A stretch of 64,000 bases of DNA from positions 10,660,862-10,724,861 of the forward strand of contig NC_058510.1 in the NCBI RefSeq assembly GCF_020382885.2, read 5' to 3'. Below are positions 1 through 17,819 of the stretch, one piece after another. Source of the DNA: Scatophagus argus (taxonomy: Eukaryota; Chordata; Actinopteri; Scatophagidae). The position numbers and the translations under genes are program-made. The notes below the pieces were generated by a model that saw nothing but the letters and a program-made list of their open reading frames with translations, ran no database searches and was not told where the DNA came from. Each line of letters starts with the position of its first letter. Position 1 is the first letter of the stretch.

Positions 1-1
1 T

Positions 2-1807
2 CCAGAGGATGTGTGCTACAGCACCAAGCGGTTCCCATTCCTTCAACAAACACCCTGTGTTTCCTACTTTGTGCTAGCATGGGAGATCCTGCATCGAGCT
101 TTGCCTAGGACAAAACATAATCTAGGAATTGTTTCCACTGTCCCTGATTCTGCTCTGATGAAAGTCTTGAAACTCACCTCTTACAAGTCAGGTTGGAACG
201 TGATTGTTGAGACACACTGCAAGGGGTCTTTTGGAGATGTTGATAAAATACATGCATTTGTCATCCTGCCTCCATTTGATGAATCTCTGATTGCTAAAGT
301 CTGCAACTTTCCAGGCGTCCAACATATTGTCTTGATCTGTCAAACTCAGATTCAGTGTTTGCTTGCTCAGGATATGTTACAAATTGTAGAGGGAAGTGTT
401 CATGTGAAGACAATTCAGATGCCTGTCATCTTGCAAAAGGGAGCATTGATTGCAGAAAGACCCCACATTTATCACTGGCTGAAGTCCATGAACTTGAGCA
501 GGAAATTTGCTCTTGAAAGCTTTACCTTTCAGAGTGTGAAATCTAAAAGCATCAAGTGCCTTCATTCAGAGAAAGAACCATCATATTTCAACTCAAAGAA
601 GCTAGCTGTTGTGGCTCTGGAAAAGGATGTCACCGGTATGCTGACTAACATTCCATTGCTGCCAACAAAAAAGCAGCTTTTCAGAAAAAAAGCAGTGTAC
701 ATAGTGACAGGTGGTCTTTCTGGTCTGGGCTTTGAAACTGTCAGGTTCATCTCACAAAGAGGGGGTGAGTACATTGTAATACTCTCCAGGAGCAAACCTA
801 CACCAGATATGCAGCAAAAAATATGTAATGTGGAGAAACAGTGTGGAAACTACATCACTGCCATGGAGTGTGACATATCTGTGTCTGAGTCTGTGCACAA
901 GGCTATCAGTGTAATTGGCCAGAAATTTCCTGGGTGTCCAATCAGAGGAGTATTTCACAGTGCAGTTGTCTTGCATGACAGGCTGATTGAGAAGCTTGAC
1001 AGATCTCTTTATGAGGAAGTTCTCAAACCCAAAGTAAATGGCGCACTGAATTTGCACAATGCAACACAGCACTGTCAGTTGGATTACTTTGTGTGCTACT
1101 CATCTATCTCAGCTTTTCTGGGAAATGCATCACAAACAAACTATGCAGCAGCCAATGCATTTCTCGACATGTTCTGTCACTACCGGTGCAAATTCGGGCT
1201 GCCTGGACAGTCTATCAACTGGGGAGCTCTAAATCTTGGCCTCCTTTTGAACAAGGAACATTTGCACCGGTTTTTGGAGGCAAAGGGGATGATGGTGTTG
1301 GATGTGGCTGAGATTCATAAAAGTCTGGAGCAATGCCTTGTGCTCAATCGACCCCAACAGGCCGTTTGCAGGTTTAATTTCAGAAACATCAGGTACAACA
1401 TACTCTCTCAAAATGTGGCCTTGACCATGCGCCTCTCCGCACTGGTAGAGGAGGCTTTCGAAAAATCCAGAGAGACAGAGTGTCATACTAAACAAACTGA
1501 GTATGTCTCACCGAAAGAGTATGTTGTCTCTCTGCTTAGTGAGACAACCGGCATGGATGAGAGTGAGCTAAAAGATGAATCACCTTTGTTATCATTAGGT
1601 ATTGACTCCATGCAGGCCATGACTCTGCAGAATCTCATCTTTCAGGAGAGAGGTGTGAATGTGCCTTTGGTGAAGTTGTTGGATCCCAATGCGACACTAT
1701 TAACAGTAGTTGCAATACTGAGTGAAGGAGATGAAGGGAAACATTTCAGTGATAACCCAGAGCCTCATCCAGCTGGAGATAGGAATGATGTTTCTACTAG
1801 ACTGTAA
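2..1807 (+). CDS. Type I polyketide synthase, 3' terminal exon (partial; ER-like end, KR, ACP)
   Basis: The frame is open from base 2 to a TAA at 1805-1807 (601 residues), so this is the last exon of a gene that begins left of the window. The GTG at 11 is an internal Val: the flanking residues align with the same point of the complete PKS on the opposite strand (both read VCYSTKR). Visible domains are the tail of an ER-like region (about bases 2-640), a ketoreductase with the GGLSGLG nucleotide-binding loop (about 710-730) and catalytic NYAAAN (Tyr codon 1142-1144), and an acyl carrier protein with LGIDSM, whose Ser (codon 1607-1609) would carry phosphopantetheine. No thioesterase follows the ACP. 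The tail after the ACP (about 30 residues, polar) is longer than in the neighbour. The reading frame shows no breaks. The role is inferred from family: the C-terminal part of an iterative polyketide synthase. Whether its KS and AT are intact cannot be seen here. Confidence 0.9.
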   Translation, partial: PEDVCYSTKRFPFLQQTPCVSYFVLAWEILHRALPRTKHNLGIVSTVPDSALMKVLKLTSYKSGWNVIVETHCKGSFGDVDKIHAFVILPPFDESLIAKVCNFPGVQHIVLICQTQIQCLLAQDMLQIVEGSVHVKTIQMPVILQKGALIAERPHIYHWLKSMNLSRKFALESFTFQSVKSKSIKCLHSEKEPSYFNSKKLAVVALEKDVTGMLTNIPLLPTKKQLFRKKAVYIVTGGLSGLGFETVRFISQRGGEYIVILSRSKPTPDMQQKICNVEKQCGNYITAMECDISVSESVHKAISVIGQKFPGCPIRGVFHSAVVLHDRLIEKLDRSLYEEVLKPKVNGALNLHNATQHCQLDYFVCYSSISAFLGNASQTNYAAANAFLDMFCHYRCKFGLPGQSINWGALNLGLLLNKEHLHRFLEAKGMMVLDVAEIHKSLEQCLVLNRPQQAVCRFNFRNIRYNILSQNVALTMRLSALVEEAFEKSRETECHTKQTEYVSPKEYVVSLLSETTGMDESELKDESPLLSLGIDSMQAMTLQNLIFQERGVNVPLVKLLDPNATLLTVVAILSEGDEGKHFSDNPEPHPAGDRNDVSTRL

Positions 1808-3204
1808 AAATGACAAATGCACATATGGAAATATAAAAATCAACTGTCAGAACACCATATTATTATGATATACTATGATTGGCCACTGCTCTACAACTGC
1901 ATTCTTGTTTTAACACACATGTTCTTATTGCATTTTGTTTATTTTGTTGTCCTTATTGTAAATGTATGGCTCTGTTTATTGTTTTGATTCATTTTGGTAC
2001 AATAGTTTTATCATTTACTCACTTCTTTGGAGACATGCCACATTTTAAATGGATGTTTTGTTTTTTTGTTGTTTTTTTTTTATCATGGTTTTATTCATTT
2101 TGTTCAAAGACATGCTCAAAATGAAAGCATGAAAATGAAACACACAATTACAGTTAAATAAGTAACTAGATAAATGTATAATCCCATGTGAATCATTTAT
2201 TTAAATTACGTACATTCTTTTTTATTCTTTTATGGTCAGTAAATTTTAAACTTTAGAGCTTATGTCTGTCACAGGTGCAGTCCACCTGACAGTAATGTCA
2301 ACTTACTTTCATTTGCTTGTTTTATAACCACTCATCTTTCTTAGGTCATGGTCATCTTTTATCATTTCTAACTCATTAATTCTGATTGATTATTATCTTT
2401 ATGGTGATGATAAAACATAGCACATAATACAGTATTCCGGAATGTCCCATAAATGTCATTTGTGCACATGTATGATTAATGAGTCTTTTGCTGTTTGAAC
2501 CAATAAGTTATCACATTGTGTGGACAGGGACATTGTTCTCCTAGAGGACATTGCCACAACAAGTACATACATACATACAAACAACTTGAAAACAGATACA
2601 GTGATCTGTTAAATCAGTTTTCCTACTAAAACTAAATAAAAAGCACAGCTAAGCAATTGCTCCAATCAAAACTGATTTCTTTATACAACTATTCTGTTTT
2701 GTCAATACATATATTTGGTACTGCAAATGTAAAACATTTTAACAGACAACATAGCCATTGTTAATGACCATCACTGTAAAAATATGATACTAATGAACTC
2801 TTACATATTGTGATGGAAACATGTACTGTTTTTCACTTGCTTGTGCCATGATAAAATAAAATGCACTTGAATTCTCTATACACTTGATAAGGCTGATTTA
2901 TTTCTGTCACACAGCAATTTGTTGTTCGATAGCACACTGAGAGTTATTGTACAAATCTTCTACAGAGAACTCATCAGCAACATAAATATACACATTAAAA
3001 TCAAAATCAAATAGTAATACAAAACTGTTTTCAAATAAGTCAAAGTAAAACAAAGCTGACACACATTGTATTGAGTTAAAACAAACCTACTACAAAGAAC
3101 AATACCACAACAGTGAAACAGTGCAATTCCTGTGCAAAAATTTACATTTGTATCCTCACCCTTTCTTACTCCTCATTTAAAGTATCCTGGTATAGTATAT
3201 CAAA
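1808..3204. other. Intergenic gap between the convergent PKS genes (two 3' UTRs)
   Basis: This 1.4-kb AT-rich stretch separates the two PKS stop codons. Plus-strand AATAAA signals lie at 2635-2640 and 2855-2860 and could end the left PKS transcript. A minus-strand AATAAA (TTTATT on plus) lies at 2897-2902 and could end the right one. A short ACAT run sits near 2565-2580. I see no further gene. Confidence 0.6.
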
Positions 3205-6200
3205 TTATCCATTATTAATTACAATAGTTTCCAAAGTGGCCAGTGTACTGTTGGGATCCAGTATTCTAACTAAAGGTACATTCACTCCTGTCTCTTGGAA
3301 AATCTTATTCTGCAGAGTCATTGCTAACATTGAGTCAATACCCAATGCACACAGAGCTGAGTTATCATCCAGTTCATCTACACTGACACTGATGATGTCA
3401 CTGACAATTGTTCTCACATTTCCATGTGTGGGAGACAAATGCTGAACCCTGGGCTCAGTGCTTATATCATCTTTTATCTCCATTTCCACTAAAGCTGACA
3501 ACCGCTCTCTGAGAGATGCGTTTTGTGAAAGTACATGAATGTTAAGATTTTTAAAGTTGAACTTGCATATGACTTGTTGTGGTCTGTTCATTAGAAGACA
3601 CTTTTCAAGTGCTTCTTGAATGTCACAAACATCCATTATCATCATACCTTTTGTCTCAAGGAATTTTTGGAAATGATCTTTGTTCAACAACAGACCAAGG
3701 TTCAAGGGACCCCAGTTGATGGACTGTCCAGCAAGTCCAAGGTTTCTCCGATAATGGCAGAATGTGTCGAGGAAGGAATTGGCTGCTGCATAGTTACATT
3801 GTGAAGGATTTCCAATGAATGAAGAGATGGAGGAGTAGCACACAAAGAAATCCAGTTTGTTATGGAGTGTGGCATAATGAAGGTTTAAAACCCCACTCAC
3901 TTTGGGTTGCATCACCTTTCGAAAGAGTGACTCATCAAGGGCTTCAATCAAAGCATCATGCAATACTGCAGCACTGTGAAACACTCCTTTGATTGGACAA
4001 GAGGAGAATCTTTGTTCAATCTTTGAGATTGCATCCACTACCTGCATCAACACAGAAACGTCACACTGGACATTCATGATTGTCACCCCATACCTTCTCT
4101 TGAGGAGATCCATTTCAAACTGCAGTTCATCAGTTGGAGTACTTCTAGACAGTGTTGCAATACAACTGCCACCATTGTGGGCAATGAACTTTACAGTCTC
4201 AAGTCCCAAACCAGAGAGCCCTCCAGTTACAATATAAACACAGCTTTGTTGAAAGAGCTGTTCAGGCCTTGCAGTCAAAGTGATATCTGACACTGGACTA
4301 TCAGATGCTCTGTGATGTAGAACAACTTGCTGCACTGTCTTTGTTGTGAAATAGGATTCAGCATCTGCAATAGTCTGTGCCTCTTTTGTGCTTGATATCT
4401 GAAAAGTCTCTCTTTTCAAAGGTAGAGATGTAGCATCAAAGCCTAATGACATTAACCAGTTTGAAATATTCCTGTTTTGTATTTGCAGATTTGCTCTCTG
4501 AAGAACATTAGTCACATCAAGTTTATGTACATGTGTATGTTCATTATTTAGTGCAAACATGTTGGCTGGGAGTGAGGATGACATCAGATTGTTGCATACA
4601 AAAATAAAGTGTCTATCATGTCCATCACTATTATACATGTCCTGCCAAGAGAGATCAAATGGGGGCAGAAAAACAAATGCATAACTTTGAGGAAAATGCC
4701 CTCTGAAATAAGGAAGTGAGGAAACATTCCAGCCTGACCTGTTTGCTGTCAGAGCCAAAACCTTCGTCAGAGCGGAGGCTGAACTGGAGGAGATAATGAC
4801 CAGTTTTCTGTGTTGATGTTTTACCTTAGACAACATTCTCTGCAGAATCTCCCATGCCAGTATGAAGTAAGACACGCATGGGGTCTCTTTCATAAATGGG
4901 AGTCTCTTTGTGCTGTAGCACACAGCTTCAGGAATTATAATCTTTGCAGTGGCAACAACTGGATAACATGAAGCAATGTGATCTCCCACTCTTAGACTAT
5001 AGACATCTTTCCCAACAGCTGTGACAATACCACTAAAATCTAAAGAGAGAAGCTTGTGATTCTGTGACGCATGTTTATTCCAATACATTGTCGTACCGAA
5101 GCTCAGATGTGAAGTGGTGATAGGAAAGTAATCAAATGAATGCACACATAAATTGGTTAGTTGAATTTCAACTGACCTGTCTTGTACAGGATTTACAGTT
5201 TGGTAACAGGGCATGGCAGTTAAGTGAGACACTCTGTACGGATCAGTTGTCTGTAGAACAAAGTTGCTAACATATACTGAATGCATATCACCTCCACATA
5301 ACACCCCATCCTTCATGGGGGTTTGTGCTATTCTTGTTGTTGATGCTTGCCCTTTGCTTATTATGACCTCTTGTTGTTTACAGGTGTTTATTACATGAGC
5401 CAGCATTTGTATGTCTTCACTGGTCACAGAAGCAAGGTCAATTAGTTGAAAAGAGAGGCCTACCATCTCCGCTGCACAAGCTCTTGTCATACCAGACAGC
5501 ACAAAACCAGAACTGACACGGTCAACAATCATTCCTGACATTCTATACGTTATGACGTGGACAGTGCAAAAGCGTTTACTGTCTTTCAAGGCTAAAACTA
5601 TCTGCCGAAAGAGCTCACAGCAAGTCACCAAGTAGTCTAGCATCTTCTGAGGTGACAAGTGACTGAGATCATCAACACCCCAAATGAAGAGAACATTTTC
5701 CAAATCCACATTTGTGTTAAGTAAGTGAAGCACTATGTTTCGAACTTGGTCCTGCACCCAATGCTCTCTGCTCTCCACAAGTGCTGACTCTGGATGTATG
5801 TATGGCCTAAGTCCTTTAGCAATGCCGAGTTTGTCTTCAAAAACAATTGCTTTTATTTGGCAGTTTTGCAAGTCTCTATTGCCAGGAATTGCAGTTATTT
5901 CACTGTGGAAGAACCATGACTGAAGAACATTTGAACAACTGCCCAAAAATGAGATCCTCACCCCCTTAAGTTCCACCAGTACATGACCCTCTGTGGTGGA
6001 AAAGCTACCACATACATCAAGGAAGTCTGCAGTCTCTTGAGTGGCTCGTAAGTACATGACCATTTCCTTTTGTAGTGGTCCTGATATAGCGACACTACCG
6101 ATAGCTGACGGGAACCCCTGCTTGGCTGTTTTCCTTCTGATAGCTAACACAGCGGTCATTTGCAAGAAATAGTCCAGTAACACCGGGTGAATGAAACAGT

Positions 6201-9200
6201 CATGAAAACTGCTAAGAAGTTCACTGGGAACGGGAATTACTGTCACAGCTTCTTTGAATTCATCTCCAAAATGCACATTATCAAGCTGTTTGAAGACAGA
6301 GCCATATTCAAATCCTGCTTGAGAAAGAATTGAATAAATCTCTTTTCTCTTCATAACCAATTTGCACCTTTGGGAAATCATGTTGAGACAAAGGTTTGGT
6401 TCTTCTAACAGTGGTTGGCCATCTATACAGCTGTATGTGCCAGAGGCATGTGTTGTGACAGAAGACTGTATTTTAAACGAGGCATCATTTTCTGCATGCT
6501 CCAGTGTCACTTTCAACTGATGACAGTTTGAGCTCAGTGTAAACAAACTCTCAAATCTCACACTGAGCCTGAGCAAAGAAACATGTTTCTTTGCTCTAAA
6601 ACTTGCCATCACCGAGGCAAAGGCTAGTTCAACGTAGAAAGCTCCAGGCACAATAGAAACACCATTGTTTTTATGCTCCCAAAGATATGGTGCAGTATCT
6701 AATGAGAAGGTGCATGTGTAATCGTTGTTAGCCTGATTTGTTTGCGATATGAGAGTGTGAGAAACAGCAGATGAATCATCAACCTTTCTCAAAGTTTCAA
6801 AATTCATTTCTTTTTTTGTGTTGACAAACTGATAGACTGGGAAAGCTGTGGGCAATGTCTCAGAACCCCTGTAGATCTGATGCCAGTCCACATTGATGCC
6901 CAGTTCAAATAGTTTTGCCACAGTAGACAAGATTGTGTCATAATCTCTCCCAGGCAGGACAGAGGAAAGAACTATGGTGTTATTTCCCAAAGTCTCATGT
7001 ATGTTCCTTTGGAGAACCTTACGAGGTCCAATCTCCACAAAAACCACATTTCTCCTTGATTGCATGTCTTTGATGGCAGCACGCAGTGTGTGTTCAAATA
7101 AAACAGGCTCTCTGATGTTCCTTGCCCAATACCTGCCTGTTTTAAAGTCACCATCAGAATAACTGTTTCCACTCACTGTTGAAAAAAGTTTGCACTCCTT
7201 GTTGTTGGCATCCAAATGATCAATACTTTTCTCAATGTCATCTAATATAGGATCCATCATATGGCTATGGTATGCTGCTGGTACATTTAATTCATGGAGA
7301 AAGAGATTTTTCTCTGTAAACACAATTCTCAACCTCTGATGGAGGTTGTCTATAGCATCTGCATCCCCTGACAGAGTGCAGGACTGAGGGCTGTTGAATG
7401 CTGCAACACAAATTTTTCCAGAAAAGTCTAGAAGGATTTCTAATACCTTTTCTACAGCCACATTACTGACAAGAAGCATTTTCCCTGCTGTGACCTTGGT
7501 CTGAAGAGTACTGCGGTGGTGCAACACTTTAACGGCATCCTCAAGAGACAAGAGACCAGAACAGTGAGCAGCAGCAACCTCACCAACAGAGTGTCCAAGC
7601 ACGGCATCCGGTTTGACACCCCAGTGCTTTAGGAGAGTTGTAATGCCAACCTGAACTGCAAAAAGAAGAGGCTGAACAACATTTGGCTTGTCGAAATCCT
7701 CATTATCATACTCACCAGCAAGCCACTGACTGATGCTGATACTTTTATGACTGTGGAAGAGATTTTCAATTTCTTTGACCTTATCTCTGAAAACAGGAAC
7801 CTCTCTCAGGAGTTGCTTGCACATACCCCTATAGGAAACCCCATTTCCACAAAACACAAAGACCACCTGGAAGTCAGACATCACTGACTCAAACTTTGTT
7901 TGCAGTGCAGATGTTAGCTGATGTTTTAAATCTGGCAAGGAAGACACTGGGAAGGTCTTCCTATATTTGTGTCTAGAATGACTCCTTCCACATGCTGAAG
8001 TGTATGACAGTGCCTGTAAGTCAATTGACTGATCGCTGCAAAGTCTCTGGTAGGTGTCTTTGATGGAGAGGATAAATGATTTCTCAGAGGCTGTGGACAT
8101 TATAAAGAGTTTTGGACAGCCTTTTCTGATCTGTGTAGTTGTCATGTTCTGTCTATACTCTTTCACAACTGTATGAGCATTTGTGCCTCCAAACCCAAAG
8201 CTGTTGATCCCAGCTATCCTTTCCACTGACCCCCTCATCTCCCATTTTTCAGCTTTAACTGGAATACTTATACTTAATGCTTTTATATCTAGATTAGCAC
8301 TGTTTTCTGAGTAGAAAACTGAGGGAACAATGGTCTCATGCTTCATCATCAAGAGTACCTTAATAAGTCCGGCCATTCCAGCTGCAGATTCTGTATGTCC
8401 AATGTTGCCCTTCACAGAGCCAATCCGGAGTGTCTCTGAACCAGGAGATTTGGCTTTAGCAATAACGCTGGAGATGCTTCTTGCCTCTATTGGGTCTCCA
8501 ACTGGGGTTCCAGTGCCGTGTGCTTCTATGTACTGGACATTTTCAAGGTCCGACTCTGAGTAGACTCTTTGCAACAGCTCCTGTTGTTGAATCATGGATG
8601 GTTTGGTGATCGGAGTGACAGAGTGACCATCTTGGTTGACCGCTGTTTTGCTGACGATACCCCATATTTTGTTGTAGTCTTTAATGGCCTTTGTATGGAA
8701 AGTAACAGTCACACATTGTATGAAATTTATTAATGATGTGAAATTACTTAAAAAAATAAACACAACACTGGCTTACTTTTTTCAGAGGTTTCAGAAGAAC
8801 TACACCGCAGCCCTCCCCTCTACCATAACCATCTGCTCTGATGGAGAAAGGTTTGCTGGTCCCATCAGCTGAGATCATCTTGGCCTTGCTGAGGGCAACA
8901 AATACTCTTGGCTCTATTATACAGCTGACACCTCCACAAAGAGCCATCTCACAGTCTCCTGGTTTAAACAGAATGTAAAATGAAAGATGGAACATTTAAA
9001 TGTGACTCCTTGATGGGCTTGTTTTTAGGAACTGCATTTGTAGAGAAAAGAAAACCAAATACCTTGTTTTACAGCCTGGCAGGCTAAATGTAGAGCCACC
9101 ATAGATGAAGAACAGGCACTGTCAATGGCAAAAGATGGGCCAGTGAGATTGAAAGTGAAGGAAATTCTATTTGCAGCCATACTCATTGCTGTGCCAGTGC

Positions 9201-9942
9201 CATTATAGTGGGTTATTGCAGAAGGGCTGTTACTTTGGAGCGTCTCATAATCTCTGTTCATTAAACCTGCAAAACCATTAAAAAAACAGAGCATGTCACA
9301 AATTGCCTCTCACGAGACTGTGCTTGGAGTTTTAAATGTGTCATGATAGAAAGTAGTCACCTATGTAAACTCCGACTCTGCTTCCACTGATGCGTTCCAT
9401 AGCCATTCCAGCATCTTCTAATGCCCTGTATGTACACTGCAGAAGGAGTTTCTGCTGAGGGTCCATAAAATCAGCCTCTGCTTCAGTAATGCCAAAAAAC
9501 CTGTGATCAAATTCATTGAACCTAAAATATAGAAATAACGTAGTCATTATAATTTAAACATCTCTCATTTGGAGGAACACACATTTAACCTTAGTCTAAA
9601 TAGATAATGCTTACCCTTCTATAAGAGCTGCTCTGACAGTCTGCGTCTTTCCAGGTTTGTTATCATCAGCATCGTACCAAAAATTTGTGTCAAACCTCTC
9701 TGCAGGAATATCCACAACACAGTTCTTTCCCTCTAACAGAACCCTCCAAAAATTGTCCAACCCCTCACCTAAAATGAAATGGACCACGATTCTTAATCGT
9801 TGACAATAATTTTTCTTATTACAACTGAAACAAAAAAAATCAGTGATTAAAAGAGAAATTCAAAATGCATCGTAAAAGTCATACCTCCAGGGAAATTGCA
9901 TCCGATCCCAATAACAGCGATGTCATCCTCTGTGTCCTCCAT
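3205..9942 (-). CDS. Type I polyketide synthase, complete (KS-AT-DH-ER-like-KR-ACP)
   Basis: Six coding exons on the minus strand: 9942-9885, 9768-9615, 9521-9361, 9266-9063, 8958-8777 and 8688-3205 (TAA/TGA-type stop at 3207-3205). All junctions are GT-AG and in phase, giving about 2,080 aa. The ATG at 9942 opens directly onto the KS start ([14 protein letters not shown]). KS: Cys about 176 in DSACSSS, His about 310 in EAHGTG, His about 351 in [15 protein letters not shown] with Ser about 620, and [20 protein letters not shown] with His about 925, and LLDYFLQ with Asp about 1092. A structural pseudo-KR and a GroES-like ER region follow (about 1180-1670), but the NADPH glycine loop is missing. 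KR: GGLSGLG about 1742, Tyr about 1886 and Asn about 1890 in NYAAAN. ACP: Ser about 2039 in LGIDSM. There is no methyltransferase or thioesterase. It would act as a cytosolic iterative synthase using malonyl-type units. From memory, fish members of the family are tied to otolith formation and a parrot member to polyene feather pigment. The substrate and product of this copy are unknown. Confidence 0.92.
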
Positions 9943-10094
9943 TCTTCCTTCAAATTGGAGGTGAAGTTGCTGTTGGTGCTTGGTTGCTTTATTCTAAAAG
10001 CCAAAGCGAAATTTCAAGCCTCTCCATAGAGAAGCTCAATGTTCAGCCCTGGTTGCTGTTTCGGTCAGAACTAACGCCTCCCTACCTCCCACCC

Positions 10095-10100
10095 TTTATA
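10095..10100 (-). promoter_or_regulatory. Candidate TATA box of the complete PKS gene
   Basis: On the minus strand the sequence reads TATAAAGG, about 153 bp upstream of the PKS ATG at 9942, in a short GC-richer stretch (10070-10125). A TATA box here would place the transcription start near 10065 with a 5' UTR of about 125 nt. This rests on position and motif only; a 5' UTR intron cannot be excluded. Confidence 0.45.
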
Positions 10101-10129
10101 AACACGAGGAGGAGGAAATCAGAGAACAC

Positions 10130-11230
10130 AAGAGGTTTGTTGAATCTCAGTTGGCTGTATCTGAAACTAAATACAGTAATTGTAGGCCTAAGTTAAGATC
10201 ATTCAAAGGCAGCAGTAAATAAGCTTTTGTTCTTGTTTACAAAAGAACACAGTGTATACTGAGAATCTGACTATCAAAGTTAGAATTTCTCAGGTTTATG
10301 CATAGCAGTAATTTTGTTAAAGATGGTCTAATTGGTGGATTATTTTAATGTTTTTCAGCCCTGATTATAAGGCCCACAATTTTATTGTTTTAATTTGTAC
10401 TCAGAGATGTCATCCATTCTAAACTAAAAAGCTCTTATAAATCCAATGTATCTGTACAGCAACTGTCAGCAAAGCTCGCAACTAACTAATTGGCATTTAA
10501 CATGTTAACACATTCCTCTATGTCTGCTGGAAGTGTCAGTAAGGAATAGTTTGCTAAAAACATTAGCCCTGTTATCTTCATACTACTACTACTAATAATA
10601 ATAATAATGATGATAATATGCCAATGATGTGTTACAGGCTACAAAGTGCCATCTTGCATTGCCCCCAACTACACAAATCAACTGATGGCTGCTGAAGTTT
10701 CATTTGAGTAAAATACTGCACAACACATTCATGATGTAACCTTTATTTGAGCCTCAAGATGGCCTTTATCTAAAGAAACAAACAGAAGCACAAAGCCAAT
10801 CCTTTCACACACTTACAGTATATATACATTTCCCCTTTTTTATCAGTTAATGGTGAGCTTAGAGGAGGACATGGGGGCTTATCACTAATTTCCAAAAAAG
10901 AGGACTTTCCTTTGGCCACTTAAATAAATAAGAACAAACAAAACAGATAAAGGTAGATGCAGTTGAAAAACATCAGAGAAAAAAAACTCTTTGCCACAGC
11001 CAAATAGTACATTCTGGATTGAGGTACTTTATGGTTCTATGGTGTTTACCGGTCTATCCAAAGTGTGTACAAACATAGATAAATTAATAAAATCGCCTCA
11101 CCCTAATTTGATATTTGGCTAATTCATTCGCTCTATAACCTTGTTACGACAACAAATGTGACTATGGCATATAGAACCACTAAAGAAGTAATTTTCCTTG
11201 AGAGTAGAGGATAAACAGCTTTGTGAACTG
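10130..11230. other. Intergenic, PKS to yme1l1
   Basis: AT-rich DNA between the PKS promoter and the yme1l1 3' UTR. It holds a short ACT/AAT trinucleotide run near 10581-10620. I find no open reading frame with recognisable protein similarity and no RNA gene. Confidence 0.5.
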
Positions 11231-11258
11231 TAACAGACAAACTTGTGGAGAATAAACA

Positions 11259-11270
11259 TTTATTTTTATT
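11259..11270 (-). other. yme1l1: Candidate polyadenylation signals of yme1l1
   Basis: Two minus-strand AATAAA-type hexamers (TTTATT on plus) lie back to back here, about 245-255 nt beyond the yme1l1 stop codon, the expected direction for its 3' end. No other strong signal lies closer to the stop. Confidence 0.5.
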
Positions 11271-11514
11271 CATTTAATCTGAAGTGTTTTAAAATCGTTG
11301 TGAAAGCAGAGGTCTTCTTTATAGGAAATCCAAAACAAGAAAATGCTTCAAGTGAAAATTTAAGGGGGTAAAATTTAATAATGTCAGTGTCACATTCACA
11401 TTTATAATAAGAGGGATACAAACAACTGAAATACAAGGCCTCCAAAAGGCCTGTGCATAATTGCACAGCTTCATATATACATGATACAAGAATCTAAAAT
11501 GTCTACTGAGGTAT

Positions 11515-17819
<6,305 letters not shown>

